From: Aurantiochytrium sp. KH105
Taxonomy: Eukaryota > Sar > Bigyra > Thraustochytrida > Thraustochytriidae
Direction of reading: 5' to 3'
Length of the DNA: 64,000 bases
Assembly: GCA_003116975.1 (NCBI GenBank)
Contig: BGKB01000023.1
Coordinates: forward strand, 423,151 to 487,150
Shown in pieces: positions 1 through 11,300 of this stretch; position 1 is the first letter of the stretch; each line of letters opens with the position of its first letter. The translations under genes were made by a program, and so were the position numbers. The notes under the pieces were generated by a model that had not been told where the DNA came from, did not search any database, and was given only the letters and a program-made list of their open reading frames with translations.

Positions 1-238
1 CGCGGAAAAGCGCACACGTTGGTGCACACGGGGTCCCCGGGACTGGCCTGGCCGGAGCGGACTCACGGCGGGGTCAACACGATCATCACATCGTGAACAG
101 TAGTAAGTCAGCCTTCGAGCTTGACGCAAACGTCGGCGACGGCGAGACGAGCAGTCCGCCATCGCCAGCAGGGAGGTAGCGGTAGAGGCTAGCTGGCGCG
201 CGGGGAGAAGAGGGTGGAGCGAGCGAGAGACCGGGACG

Positions 239-1150
239 ATGGCGCGCGGAGGCCCAAAGGCAGCGCTGGAGCATAAGGTGAACTCGTACAATGCCGTCGA
301 GGTTGTGGACCCGAGGTCGCACGCCGGATACAAGGGACTCGAGGAGGGCGAGGCGGCGCAACTGACGCCCACGGACCCCCGCGAGTTTGAAAGAGATCTG
401 TGGCAGTCGCTGCAGTGCTGGCGCAAGGAGGGTCGCAAAGGCGTCTGGCTGCGCATTGGGATCGGTGCCAGCGACCTCATCCCGGTTGCGGTCCAGGCCG
501 GATTCGTCTTCCACCATGCCGAGGCCTCGTACGTTATGCTCTCCGCATGGCTAGCAGCTGAGCATGAGAACAAGCTGCCGCCAGGTCCGAGCCACTTTAT
601 TGGCGTTGCTGGCTTCGTTGTCAACTCCAAAAATGAGGTTCTTTGCATTCGCGAAAAGTCGGGCCCCAGCGCGCGCCTCAAAGACTTTTGGAAATTGCCC
701 GGCGGACTCGTGGACCAGCAGGAGGATCTGCGCGACGCGGTGGTGCGCGAAGTTCTCGAAGAGACGGGCCTTCGCACGCGGTTCAAGCAAATGGCATCCA
801 TTCAAGAGATTCATCACGTCGGCCAGCGTGCCGGGCCCGCGAGAGAGGGGACCACGGACCTCTATTGCATCTGCGTTCTCGAGGCCGAAGACGAGACGCA
901 GACGCTCGTGCCGCAGGAAGAAGAAATTGCTGCCTGCCAGTGGGTTCCCGTCGACACGCTGCTCAACTCGCGCTACTACTCGCGTGAGGGCACCGTCTTT
1001 GCCACCATGTTTCGCGCTGCTGCCAAGGTTGCCAGCGGCAACGCCAGCGGCCTTGAGAGCGAGCATCTTCAGTTTGGTCTCGCTCCGGGTAGCAATACCG
1101 TGTATGCCGCCGACTTTGGCTCCATCAAGTCCCGAAAGTCGAAATTGTAA
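239..1150 (+). CDS. Nudix hydrolase, NUDT6-like
   Basis: A 303-residue protein starting at the first ATG. The C-terminal half carries a perfect Nudix box (G-x5-E-x7-REVLEETG) at about residues 155-178. The arginine and glutamates REVLEE are the Mg2+-binding and catalytic core that cleaves nucleoside diphosphate-X substrates. The N-terminal 90 residues, with WLRIGI and the phrase AGFVFHHAEASYVML just before the Nudix fold, resemble the pre-Nudix region of NUDT6 and of plant NUDX2-type enzymes. Family membership is clear, but substrate (ADP-ribose, NADH, mRNA cap or other) cannot be read from sequence. I see no clear targeting peptide. It is a complete single-exon gene, and the next gene lies on the opposite strand. 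Confidence 0.9.
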   Translation: MARGGPKAALEHKVNSYNAVEVVDPRSHAGYKGLEEGEAAQLTPTDPREFERDLWQSLQCWRKEGRKGVWLRIGIGASDLIPVAVQAGFVFHHAEASYVMLSAWLAAEHENKLPPGPSHFIGVAGFVVNSKNEVLCIREKSGPSARLKDFWKLPGGLVDQQEDLRDAVVREVLEETGLRTRFKQMASIQEIHHVGQRAGPAREGTTDLYCICVLEAEDETQTLVPQEEEIAACQWVPVDTLLNSRYYSREGTVFATMFRAAAKVASGNASGLESEHLQFGLAPGSNTVYAADFGSIKSRKSKL

Positions 1151-1760
1151 CGAACTATAGGATGGCCTCGGCAAACGCCACTCAAAGATGCATGGAAGGA
1201 CCTGCGATTCAACATCGAGCGAAACCAGGATTAAGACAAGAATTTTGTATTTGCATTTCGTCAGACTACCAAAAAGTGACTTATATCAACTTGTCAACCT
1301 CTGTGATCCATATATTCCCTGACACATTTGCCTCGAGATTGATTTCATTGAATTCCTTTTTTTGGCCAGCCCACTTCTCACGAGCGCGCATCGACGCGGG
1401 CGAAGGCATCTAAGACACCAGGCAAGGTGGAAGCTGCTGTTACGGCCGTAGGCAAAACGGAATCCACATTTTGCCGAAATTTAGCTGGCCATTTTAACGC
1501 TTCACTCTGCTCGTTGTAAACGTCGATGATATTGGCGTCAAGCATTCGCACTGGACATTATACGATGACAAGAGGCAACAATGCAAGAGGCAACAATGCA
1601 AGAGGCAACAATGTAAGAGGCAACAATGCGGCATAGAGTCGCACAGTGCATCAGCTTGCAGTTTTAAAAACGAGGACATTTCAGTTTCTTTGATTATCGA
1701 GTTAGATAGCTAGCTATTCATTGACTTTTCATCCTTGTGAAAATGTTCTATGAAGCACAA
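1151..1760. other. Intergenic region between convergent genes
   Basis: No convincing coding frame. It contains the 3' flanks of the Nudix gene and of the minus-strand unknown gene. The one notable structure is a four-copy 15-base tandem repeat at 1570-1629. Confidence 0.6.
1570..1629. repeat. 15-bp tandem repeat, four copies
   Basis: The unit aagaggcaacaatgc is repeated four times head to tail, with a single substitution in the third copy (final c to t). It lies in non-coding DNA between two convergent genes. The near-perfect identity suggests recent slippage expansion. Confidence 0.9.
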
Positions 1761-2774
1761 TTAGATCTGCAGAGTAATGGCCTCCGTGTGCTTGTGGCTT
1801 TCCCCATCCACTGTCTTGCCCAAGGTCTTTGGGTCCGCGTTTGTCATGCTAGCCATCGTGTTCTCATCCGTGATGGCATTGAGCCTGCGTTGCGTGCGCT
1901 GGCCGCGCCCTTTCGCCAACCAGGGCTTGCGGCGTGTCTTCTTCTTCTTCTTCGACACTTGCGTCACGCGATGGTTCGCCTGCTTGACTTCATCTTCCAA
2001 CTTCTTAACAACGATGGATTGATCGAGAGCACGCACGCTCTTGTCGAAGAGCGCGCCTTCAAGTTCCTCTGGCGAGGATCCCGTGGGCTCGATCGGCCTC
2101 TCAGCGGTTGTGCGCTCCTTAGCAGCGTCCTGTTCATCTTGACTCGCAGTCTTTTCGCCCTTCGAGTTGGCGATGTCCGTGACGGGCTCCACAGCACGAG
2201 TCCGCGAAGGTACCTTTTCTTGTTCCTCGTGTTGTTCTTGTTCTCTGGCTTGCGAAGGGGCACTTGTCGGCGCCTCGTCCTTTTCCTCCTGCATGTCAGC
2301 GGCTTGCAGTTGCGCAGCAGCTTCGCGAATACCTTCAGCAGCAGCCTGAGGATGCACGTTCGCACGAGCAGCTTTGACGCTCTTCACCTTGCGGGGCTCT
2401 TGACGGAATAGAGCGGCTGCGCGACGCTGTGCGATTTTGCTCTCAATATCATACAGCTTGTAGGTTGCTCGCACACGAGAGGCCGCAGATTTGGTGGACC
2501 GAAGATAGCCAGGAAGCCAAGGCTCCTTCTTTTCCTGTATCACCTCCTCAAGCACCCCAGAGGACGAGAACTCCTTCTTGTTCGTCGTCAAGGTATCATC
2601 GGCGTCGCCTTCAGCATTGTCGTTGCGAACGCTCTAGACGTTGTCATCGCCATCGTCCGTCGAAAGGGCAGCCTCTTCCGAAACGAGAGAATCAAGCGAG
2701 CCTGCAGCCTCACTTTGATTGCAGGATTCCACTCCATCCTGCGCTCCCCAGAGTGCCATCAGAACATTACCCAT
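1761..2774 (-). CDS. Unknown charged protein, frame broken by a TAG
   Basis: An open minus-strand frame starts at an ATG at 2774 (MGNVLMALWG...) and is interrupted by TAG at 2634-2636. It then continues in the same frame for about 290 codons to 1761. Composition is continuous across the stop: acidic residues before (STDDGDDNV) and after (NDNAEGDADD), then lysine-, glutamate- and arginine-rich sequence with likely helices, ending in a KKKKKTRRKPW basic patch. This suggests one gene. A 63-base in-phase GT...AG interval at 2639-2577 could remove the stop as an intron, though its donor (GTCTAG) is weak. Otherwise it is a nonsense-disrupted gene, or the real protein is the shorter product from the first ATG after the stop, at 2294 (about 177 residues). 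No recognisable domain; function unknown. Confidence 0.45.
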
Positions 2775-3635
2775 GGCGCAATAGTTTCTCTTGTCAATGT
2801 AGTGGATGTGTTGCCAGCGATCTTTCCGTGTACTTTGTCTATTCTCTGCTTGCAAAGATTGTTCTGGGCTCGATTGCGGGTTTGCTTTTGCTTCGATAGA
2901 TTGAAGAAGCCGAACCATGTGCACTGCTCTCAGTGCACTTGAGGAAACTGTGCAGGTTAGAGTAGAACCTTGTAAGAGGCAAGGTGAGGTTGCACAGATC
3001 GAAGAGGTGAAGAGCACAGACTGCACGCGGCAGACGATTTTATTCCTCTTTCTGCCACAGGTCCTCTTCACCACTCAGTCTTCACTCTCTTTTCGGAAGA
3101 GTCTTCCCGAAGCGTTCAGTTTGCTTACTCTCTCCTCGGCTTGCGTGCTGCCCGCGCTCGAGACGCCTTTGTAGGAGCCCGCTCGCGCCCGAGCGCAAGT
3201 TCAATCCCAGTGCCCTCGTCGGCCAGTCCGCTTCGTGCTTGAGCTTTCAGTTCGAGTCAGGCCACTCGAGTCGGACTCCCGTACATCCGGCGGGGTGCGC
3301 ATTCTCTGACCGGTGATACCTCGGATGACCCTCGCCGCGGCGTGAACCTCGTATGCAGCCAATAAAATTTCTAACGGAAAGAGGAACGCTCAGTGCATCC
3401 GAGAGGGAAGCGCGCACGGTGGCGCAGAGACGATGAAGGGACCCGGGGTGAGCCGCGGGACCCGGCTCGTTGTCGCTGGCGAAGGAGGGCTGCGCGAGAG
3501 AGGAAATAGCGCTGAATCTGAGAGCAGGAGGAGAAAAGGCTATGCGGCCGGGATGAGGGCAAGAGGTCCTTTATCGTAACGTACGGGTGTGCGGGCAGTC
3601 GGGCTCGTGAGCAGCAAAGGCGGACGCTCGGTCTT

Positions 3636-3724
3636 GCTCTGCTCGGTTTGTCTCTGCTCGGTTTGTCTCTGCTCGGCTCGTCTCTGCTCAGCTCGTCTTT
3701 CTTCGTCTCGGCTCTGCCCCTCTC
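3636..3724. repeat. CT-rich degenerate tandem repeat, block 1
   Basis: Imperfect ~15-base units built on tctctgctcggtttg, drifting to tctctgctcggctcg. The last 34 bases (3691-3724) are repeated exactly 410 bases downstream at 4101-4134, so the two blocks share origin by duplication. Confidence 0.8.
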
Positions 3725-3846
3725 GTCTCTGTTGTTGATATAGGAAGGACTGACTGAGAGTCCTTGTAAGATGCTTGTTGCTTAGTACGATGTAGTTGTA
3801 TCTGTAGTTGAGGGATTGGTTTGCTGAGCGATCTTGCTTTGTGGCC

Positions 3847-3930
3847 AGGGTCCGTGGAACCCTAGCCCTGGTAGCTTGTGGTTCTTGCTCGGCCATGGTA
3901 TCAGGCAGGGTCCTCGAGAACCCTAGCCCT
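3847..3930. repeat. Pair of direct repeats containing ccctagccct
   Basis: Positions 3847-3869 and 3907-3930 are near-identical and share cagggtcc...gaaccctagccct. Each can fold as a short hairpin, agggt pairing with accct. The second reads ccctagccctaac, superficially telomere-like, but it is too short to call an interstitial telomere tract. Confidence 0.5.
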
Positions 3931-4067
3931 AACGGCTTCTTGACTCGTACTGGCTCAGCAGGAGTAGAGGATATCCTCTTCTTGGAAGAACGGTAAGACT
4001 AGCACTGTGGCCACTGTTCGTATTTGTATGTCTTCGTCTTTACTCTCCTCAGACCCTGGACAACGAC

Positions 4068-4235
4068 AGTCTCAGCTCGGCTCCTCTCATCTCAGCTGCA
4101 GCTCGTCTTTCTTCGTCTCGGCTCTGCCCCTCTCCTTTCAGCTCGGCTCCTTTTGTCTCAGCTCGGCTCCTCTCGTCTCAGCTCGGCTCCTCTCGTCTCA
4201 TCTCGTCTCGGCTCTGCTCGGCTCCGCTCCGCTCA
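4068..4235. repeat. CT-rich degenerate tandem repeat, block 2
   Basis: Repeated units of the type ctcagctcggctcctctcgt, including two almost identical neighbours around 4155-4205. It contains the exact 34-base copy of block 1 sequence at 4101-4134. Strong strand asymmetry (C and T on the plus strand); no coding potential that I trust. Confidence 0.8.
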
Positions 4236-6217
4236 GGTCGATTCAACTTAAAATTGACTTAACTTGGCTCACCTTCGCGAAGCAAAAAGAAATGATTTGC
4301 TATCGTGCGAGGATGCATCGTCCCTTTATCCATTGGAGAAGCACGCGACGCGTCACGTTGTACAACACCTGGAAGCTTTGAAATAGCTGTCGTTCGACGC
4401 ACTTTACACATAGCTCAGAAGTCCACGTGCTTTCCGTCTCCAGAAACTTCCAGTCATTTTCAATCGGTTCCCAGTCGTTTCATTCCATTTCACTTTGTCT
4501 TGCCTTGTCTTACCTCGTCTCATCCGCCCCACGCTACGAATGTAGTTAGCTACGGCCGCCTGACGCGCAGCCGAACAATTGTTTGTTCCGTTGGCAGGCT
4601 GGCTGATCGGTAATGCGATACAGGTTGCCTCAGTATTGACTCTTGGACATGAGAGACTTCCAAGCAACGAAATGCATAGATCAGTGAGTGACGCCCCAGC
4701 GAGAAAAGCGAGCTAAAGTGCAGAGTTTTCTGAGCGTTCAATTCATGGTCGTTTTCGCTCTGTTCCTGTTCCTGTTCCTTTTCTTCGTTCAGATCCCACA
4801 CTTAATGTGCTTGTGGAAGCATGGAAGCAGGTCAAGAGTGAAAGAAGAGAAACACAGAAAAAGCCACGATGACCAATAAATCTGCCTTCAGGACAAAGCA
4901 CTTCGATGGCGATCACGCCACGGACACTCTAAAGAGTAAGCTTGTTTTTTGCTTTAATCAACCTCTGCAGAGAATAGGCGATGTGCGCAGGCTCGCTTTA
5001 TCCATCTCCATGTGCAGAGCCCTTGCACAACGCGCGCGCACACTCAGGAGAAGATGTGGAAACGTAGATCGAGAGCGCCGGGGGTGGGAAACCCACCATA
5101 CAAAGTGATTGTTCACAGAATTGCTGCGAGAACTCCGCCGAGCTACCCAGGGGGCGTCGCGTGTATGGCAAAGTCGTGCATGTCCGTCACGTGCGTAGCG
5201 GCCAATGTCAGAGAGCTCGCGCTTTTGAGAATGACTCGCGAGTCAAATGAAGCACCATTGAGGCCGCTTCGAGAATCGAACCTATAAAAACGAATTTCAT
5301 TCCGCTCTCGTTCTTGTGGTGGTACCGGTATGGACCGCGTGAGTATTACTCTGCTGTGCTCAATTGAATGAACGGAGAACTGTCTCAGCGCCACGGCTCG
5401 TTGTAGTGACATGACTTTGTAAACCTCGTCACTTCATCCATGGCTGCCTCGCCCATTTGACAGCCCGTAGTGAAAAGCTGCCACCTGTATATGGTCACGC
5501 CGCGGCGCCTGGGCTTGCGCGCCACTCTGAGCGCTGCCCACGAGCGCGCGCAAGAGGCCGGCAGCATCGCGCCTCCTCGCAGGTCTTTCTTCAATGGCAG
5601 CAGGTTGCCCGAGGTGCAGATTTTCGATAAGTTTGTGCGCAGCCCTGGCTAGTCAAACGAACTAGTACCCTAAAATTTACCCCAAATTTGGCTCTTGCAA
5701 CTCGGGCAAGTCCGTGCACCGTCAAGCTCCAGCCAATCTCCCAATCAACTCGAGCTGATGCTGCTGCCTGGCGCTGTCTACATGCGAAGGGACAGACCCC
5801 TCCGCACCCGACGCTTCGCAGGGGTGTCTCTTTCCACTCCCTGCCACGAAGGAAAGCGTGCACGGCGCCTTGCGAAGGCGCTTTGCGCGTCAAGCCCCAG
5901 CGGGTGCACGGCGAGTGACTCGAAGTGTGCTGCAGGAAAAGACTTGCCACGTGGTGATTCCGCGCCCCGGATTTCCGGGACAATGTAGTCCATCTCTGCA
6001 GCCTGCTTGGGCCTACGCACTCACTCACCTGCGCTGGGCGAATGCGAGGACGGCTTGGTGCAAATAAATGTGCGCACGCGCTTACGCTCACGATTGACCT
6101 TGCGCGCTGTTGCGAGCGCTCGCCGCGAGCGCAGAACTCGACCGCGCGTTACAAAACCAGATAGTGCGCAGCAGTGGGCGCGTGGTGCAGCAGAGAGAGC
6201 GGGAAGAGGCACGACAA

Positions 6218-7467
6218 ATGGTAGCGAGTCTGCACGTGCGTCAGCGCATGCTTGTAGCCTTTGCTCTCGTTACGTTTCTCGCGGCCAAGACTTATCTCAG
6301 CTTTTCCAGCGAGCTCGCGTGGAACGACATTGCTGAGGGCTCTCGTGGAAGTCTTGCTCTTTCTGCTGCATGCAGCGATGCAGCCAGTACGCCGCAACAG
6401 CCGCAGTTGCGACGTCCTTGTGCAGATGAGGTCACGTCGTGGCGCAATTTTATACTAGAGGACGACCACGAGGTGGTGGGCGTAGGAGGCTTTGCTCGTT
6501 GCGAGAATTCTGGAGTGGGTGCGCCTCCACAATTTTTGCATGAGCGCTACTGCAGCCCAAACGATCTTCCAAGCCGAGGCAAAGCCTTTCTGGCGTTCGA
6601 TGCAATTCTTCGACCCGAAGCTCTTGAACCCGAAGTCACCATCGTCTCTCCCTCGCATCAAGATAGCGCAACCCTCAATTTGACTTTGCCCCGTTTGTGC
6701 GCTCATACGCAGGGCGATTGGGAAATTATATTCGTCCTCGATGGCTCTTGGGACGACTCCTTCGACTTACTGAGGAACGCGATTCTCAGTGAAGAATGTA
6801 AGAGGAATGGACTTGTTCGAGGTCGAATTGTCATGCAGCCAGTTTCGATGTGGGAAACTGCTGCGGATAATCTCGGCATGGCGATGTCGAATCCTCAACA
6901 GTTTTACGTAGAGGTACAGGCCGATATCGTCTTCTGTTCCGATGGCTGGCTGGATCGGATTCTCGAGCCGCTGCGAAAGTACAGCGTGCTTTTCGCCGTT
7001 GGCGGACGCTACGGACATGCACTTCGTGGCCCGTGCCTCACTCTGTAAAAGGGCCATGCCGAGCAATGCTCGAGCCGCATTCGGCGGAGTTTGTGGCACA
7101 GTGGGATCACGAGATCGACATTGTACAAACTGTCAATCGCGGACCATACGCTGTAAGGGCAAAGGCAATTCAAGAGATGGGCTTTTTCGATGAGCTTCAT
7201 TTTCTGATTGCTGAAGACGAACACGATTTGCATCGCCGTGCAACATTTCTAAAGTGAAATTTTGCTTTCCGTTTCGTGGACATGTACCATCTTCAGGGTT
7301 TGAAAATGTCCAGCAACTCATTCATTCCTTCACGGTATCAAAACTTAAGTGCGCAGTACAAAATCGAGCATCGTGCACGCAAGTCTTCCAACGTGAAATG
7401 TCCGTATCCGCGATTTGCAAAGCCTCCAATGAGAGTCGCTGAAGAGGGTGAAAAGTGGCCAATCTAG
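6218..7467 (+). pseudogene. Broken family-2-like glycosyltransferase, type II membrane protein
   Basis: From ATG 6218 the frame encodes a short cytoplasmic tail, a signal-anchor helix (MLVAFALVTFLAAKTYLSF) and the start of a GT-A fold (PEVTIVSPSHQD..., then DWEIIFVLDGSWDD and VQADIVF). That frame stops at 7048. Homologous-looking sequence continues in the next frame from about 7021 (LEPHSAEFVAQWDHEIDIVQTVNRGPYAVR...GFFDE), reaching the AEDEHDL motif expected near the catalytic site. It then hits an in-frame TGA at 7255-7257, after which the same frame resumes with NFAFRFVDMYH up to a stop at 7465-7467. One frameshift plus one nonsense codon points to a decaying gene, or to assembly error. No plausible intron bridges the frameshift. 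Confidence 0.65.
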
Positions 7468-8328
7468 AATTGTGAGCGGCGCACCAAGACACAAGTAAGC
7501 GGCTCGAGAAGCGGCTCGAGAAGGTCAACTCAGCAGAGTTCAATCGTCCGAACAATCGTAAGTGCTAACTTCCTAAAGAAATATTTTAAAAAATTGTTGG
7601 TGCGGTCGTGGAGTGATAGCACATCGCGCCAAAGCCTTTCCCGGGTAGTAAGTAGCAAATTTGAAGACTTTTGGTCGCTCGCGAGGCTCAAGGATTACAA
7701 GCAAGCAACATCATTGCCAGCAACTTAGGAAAACGTTCGCGAAGGCAATTCAAATCTCTCGACCATTTTCCATTTTGAAAAGAGTAACCAAGCGAAATTG
7801 GGCTCTTTGCAAGTACAGGTTCAAAGGTTTTCTGCTGTGAAGCAGATCTTATCCCTTTTCTAGCACAGTATAGCGAGGACAGCGCAAGAATAACTTTTCA
7901 CGTGCTTCTGCCCGGGTTCTACGTCGTTGATGAGACCTGAAAGAGGTAGTGAAAGTTGGCAGGGCATAGCGTAGTGTTCCACCGCGACAGGCGCATGGAT
8001 GGCGAGCGCACTTGTGCAATGGCACAACGTTGGGCTTTCATGCGCATCTGCTTCAGCAAAGCTGGCTGTTGCGTTGTGTTTCGCTTGCCGACACGTCGGC
8101 AAATTCGCTGGGACGACGACGAGCGACAGCGCGGAGGTCACTTGCACGAGGGCGCGAAATCATCTAGCACGAGCCGTGTCGCCGAAAAAGGCGAGCAAGG
8201 CGAACGCACGAATCCAACAAAGAGCACCGTGTCTTGTTTGGTGCTCGCTTACTTGCTTTTGCTGATGATCTCCATTTTCCATCCCAAAGAAAGGGCAAAC
8301 AATCTAGCTTTATTCTTGTCTTCTTCAT
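7468..8328. other. Intergenic region
   Basis: About 860 bases between the glycosyltransferase relic and the 3' end of the kinesin-14 gene. Lower GC than the genes around it. I see no supportable coding frame or RNA gene. Confidence 0.55.
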
Positions 8329-11300
8329 CTATCTGCTCGACGTCGAACGCCCAGGTTTCGGGATCATTGACCGAAATCGGGCCGACGACGATGCCGTCGG
8401 CGCTGCAATACGGCTCGTGAACTCAGCTGTGCGCGTGACACCCGACCCATGGGCATTGCTTGCACTTGCGCTTTCCTCACTACCTTGTGCAGGCCCATCC
8501 GAAGAAGCTGATGGAGGGCTCAGCGGCTCGTGGCGCGGTGCCGGGACCCGAGAAAGAGACTTACTACTGGCCGCACGAACCGGCGTTGTAGCGCTGGCCG
8601 TCGATGCATTTGACGCTGCACGCGAACGCCCTCCGGCGATCGCACCAGCGCCGGGAGCCGGCCGACGTGAGCGGTTCACCTTTGGAGAGATGTTTTCCCG
8701 CTCCGAGACTGCTGCGCGTAAACGCAAGAGTTCGGCGCGCTGTTTCTCCAACATCACCTCCATCTCGAGCACGCGGCGTTCAGCCGTGGCCTTGGCCTGA
8801 GCAAGAGACTTGTGCTCAACCTTGAGCTTGCGGCGCTCCGCTTCAGCCTCGCCCTTGGCCTCCTTGAGCGACTCTCGCGTTGCACTAAGCTTGGCCCGCA
8901 AGTCAGCAACCTCCTTGGCAACATGCTGCGTTTCGCGGTCCGTGCGCTTCCGCAAAGCATCCTCCTTTTTGGTTCCTTCCGACTTGATGGCCGACATGGC
9001 TTGCTCCGTAATATGCAGCTTGCGTTTCAGATCAGCAATCTTGGCGTCCGCCTTTTGTTTACCGGCCTTGGTCTCCGCTAGCTGGGCACGCAGTGTTTGC
9101 ATCTCGGCCATCGTGCTCTTCACCTGGACGCGTCGTTTGGCCGCTCCCAGCTCAATGTTGCGTGCGCGGGCTGCAAATTGCAGCGAAAAAAGAGTCTCCT
9201 GCGCGCTGGTTGGCGAAGGAGGCACCGCCAAGATCATCATCGTTCGCGAATTGCCACCCAGAACAGGCTGCAACATGTGCGTCAGCTTAGAGTTGCGGTA
9301 CGGCACATGTCGGTTGCGATCCTTGCTATCGAGCGCCTCGAGAACGTCGCCCAGTGCCGCAAGTGAGCGGTTAATATGTTTGGTTTCATCCAGACGTGAT
9401 CCCTCGACCTTGGACTTTGAAACTCGCTCCGAACCGGCCAGGTCCACGAGGTACAAGCGGCCCGTCATGTTCACTGCAATATCCTCAGAGGATGATCCCT
9501 GGACCTCGAGAATGATGATCAGATGCGAGCGCGAACTGTGCTCATTCAGATCTGTTGCCGCCGTCGCGCGGTTGGCGCGACCCACACCCAAAACCTCATC
9601 GACGCGATCAGCATTCTCGCACGCGACCCAATGCATCTCGGGCAGGCCGAGGGCACGCGCGCGGCGCGGGTTACGCGCCGCGTCGCCAACTCGTGATGAC
9701 TGCGTGAAAGAAGTCGCTGCCGACCCGACAGAAGACGTCTCCAAAGCGTCGCTATTACCGTTGCTCAGCACTGGCGAGTGCATCGAGCCCATTGTGCGCG
9801 AGCTGCCATTTGCGGCGTCCGCGCGCAGTTGCGCGTCGGCGACGCCAGAGGATAAGAGATCGCGGACCTCGTCGTTGTAGATTTCGACCATGGCAAGACG
9901 GACCCTGTAGGAGGACTGCCCCGAGCTCTCGAGCATCTGCGTCAACTCGAACACGCGCTTAATAGCCCTCGCGTTCACGCCGGGGTTGTCCTCTGGACCA
10001 TCCATGGTGTACGTCTTGCCACTGCCCGTCTGTCCGTAGGCCATAATGCAGGCGTTCGTGCCACCCACGACGGATTCGGCGAGCCCTAGCGCGGATACTT
10101 CGTTGTTGAGCTGCGCTTGCGTTGCGGTCGGTGCAAAGACTCGATCGAAAGCAAAGGGCCGCACCGTTTTGGTCTTGTCATTTTGAAACGAAACCTCTTC
10201 CGAGCTTAGCGCTGCTACGCAGGGGGCCGCTTCAGCAATGGCACCCTCATGAGGAAGAGCCGGTCGAATACGGCAGCACACAAGAATATTGCCGCGCATC
10301 TTTTGCATGCGCGACAGCAAAGACGCATTCGTTCGTAACTGCGCAGTGTAGGCTGTGCGCAAGCTCTCGACGCTGGTTGGCAATGACGACGCCGTCGCCA
10401 TCGAGCGGCGCGCCTCCCGCTCCGCTTCGAGCTGCTCGCCAACCTGAGCGAGCTGCTTGCGCAAGTTTAGGACCACCTGTCGCTCCTCTGCAAAACTCGA
10501 CTGCACCTCGGCAAGCTCGTCGCGCACCAGTTGTACCTGGCGCTCGGCGATGCCACGTTCCTCTTCGAGCGCGGCGGCAAACACCTTTTCCTCCGCCTTG
10601 CTCGATTCGGCAGCTCCTTGAGCCTCCACGAGCGCCACCTCGAGGTCAGCATTGCTCGCCCGGAGCTTTGCAATTTGCGCAAGAGCATCCTCCAGCTCTG
10701 CTTGCAACTCTTTGTCCGCGTCCCCGGCAATGCTCCGCTCCGAACGCAACTGTTCAACTTCCTCTTCGACCTTGGCAAGTGCATTTTCATGAGCCGCTTG
10801 CGCAGCATGAAGCTTCTCCTCAGCTTGGACTCTAGCCGTTTCCGCTGCGTCCTGCGCCTCCGAAAGCTGATGCTCGAGAGAAGCAATGGCTTGAGCGCGC
10901 GCGTCCGTTTCCTGTCTCGAGGCCTCTTCAGCCCTTTTGTGGGCATCTTGGAGCTTTTGCGTGAGCGTCTCCACCTCTTCCTGGCGGGCCTTCGACTCTT
11001 GCTCTGCAGACGTTGCCAACTCTTCGGCAGCCATTTCCATTTCGGCGAGTTGCTTCTTGAGTGAGGCGACCTCTTCGTCTCGAGTTTTGTTACCCTCGCC
11101 AGCGGAAGCGATGGCAGCTTCAGCGGCTCGTTCCGCATCAGCAAGCTGGTGCCGGAGAGTCTCCGCTTCCTGTTCGCGCGCCTCGGTCTCGAGAGCAGCA
11201 GATTTTGCCAAGTCCTCCGCTTTCTCTTCGACTTGAGCAAGTTGGTCCTGTAGCGTCTTGATCTGCTCTTCAAGTGTCTGCACTTGGTCTGCCTGCGTCT

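Larger units (their letters stand above)
2775..6217. other. Long gene-poor, low-complexity region
   Basis: About 3.4 kb in which I see no supportable gene on either strand; the frames present are short, mutually contradictory and compositionally odd. It contains two CT-rich repeat blocks (3636-3724 and 4068-4235) and a pair of related short motifs at 3847-3869 and 3907-3930. The final stretch is probably upstream sequence of the glycosyltransferase relic. A small RNA gene or a spliced small-exon gene cannot be excluded. Confidence 0.5.

Noticed and set aside
1570-1629. CRISPR-like array
   Set aside because: Units are 15 bases with no spacers, in a eukaryotic context; it is a simple tandem repeat.
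3916-3932. Interstitial telomere repeat (ccctagccctaa)
   Set aside because: Fewer than two clean units; part of a local direct repeat.
5260-5290. Possible tRNA B-box (ggttcgattc on the minus strand)
   Set aside because: The flanking bases do not form a T-arm stem and no cloverleaf can be drawn.
8810-9880. Plus-strand 356-codon frame opposite the kinesin-14 motor
   Set aside because: It is the antisense shadow of a strongly conserved motor domain in high-GC DNA, with no recognisable content of its own.
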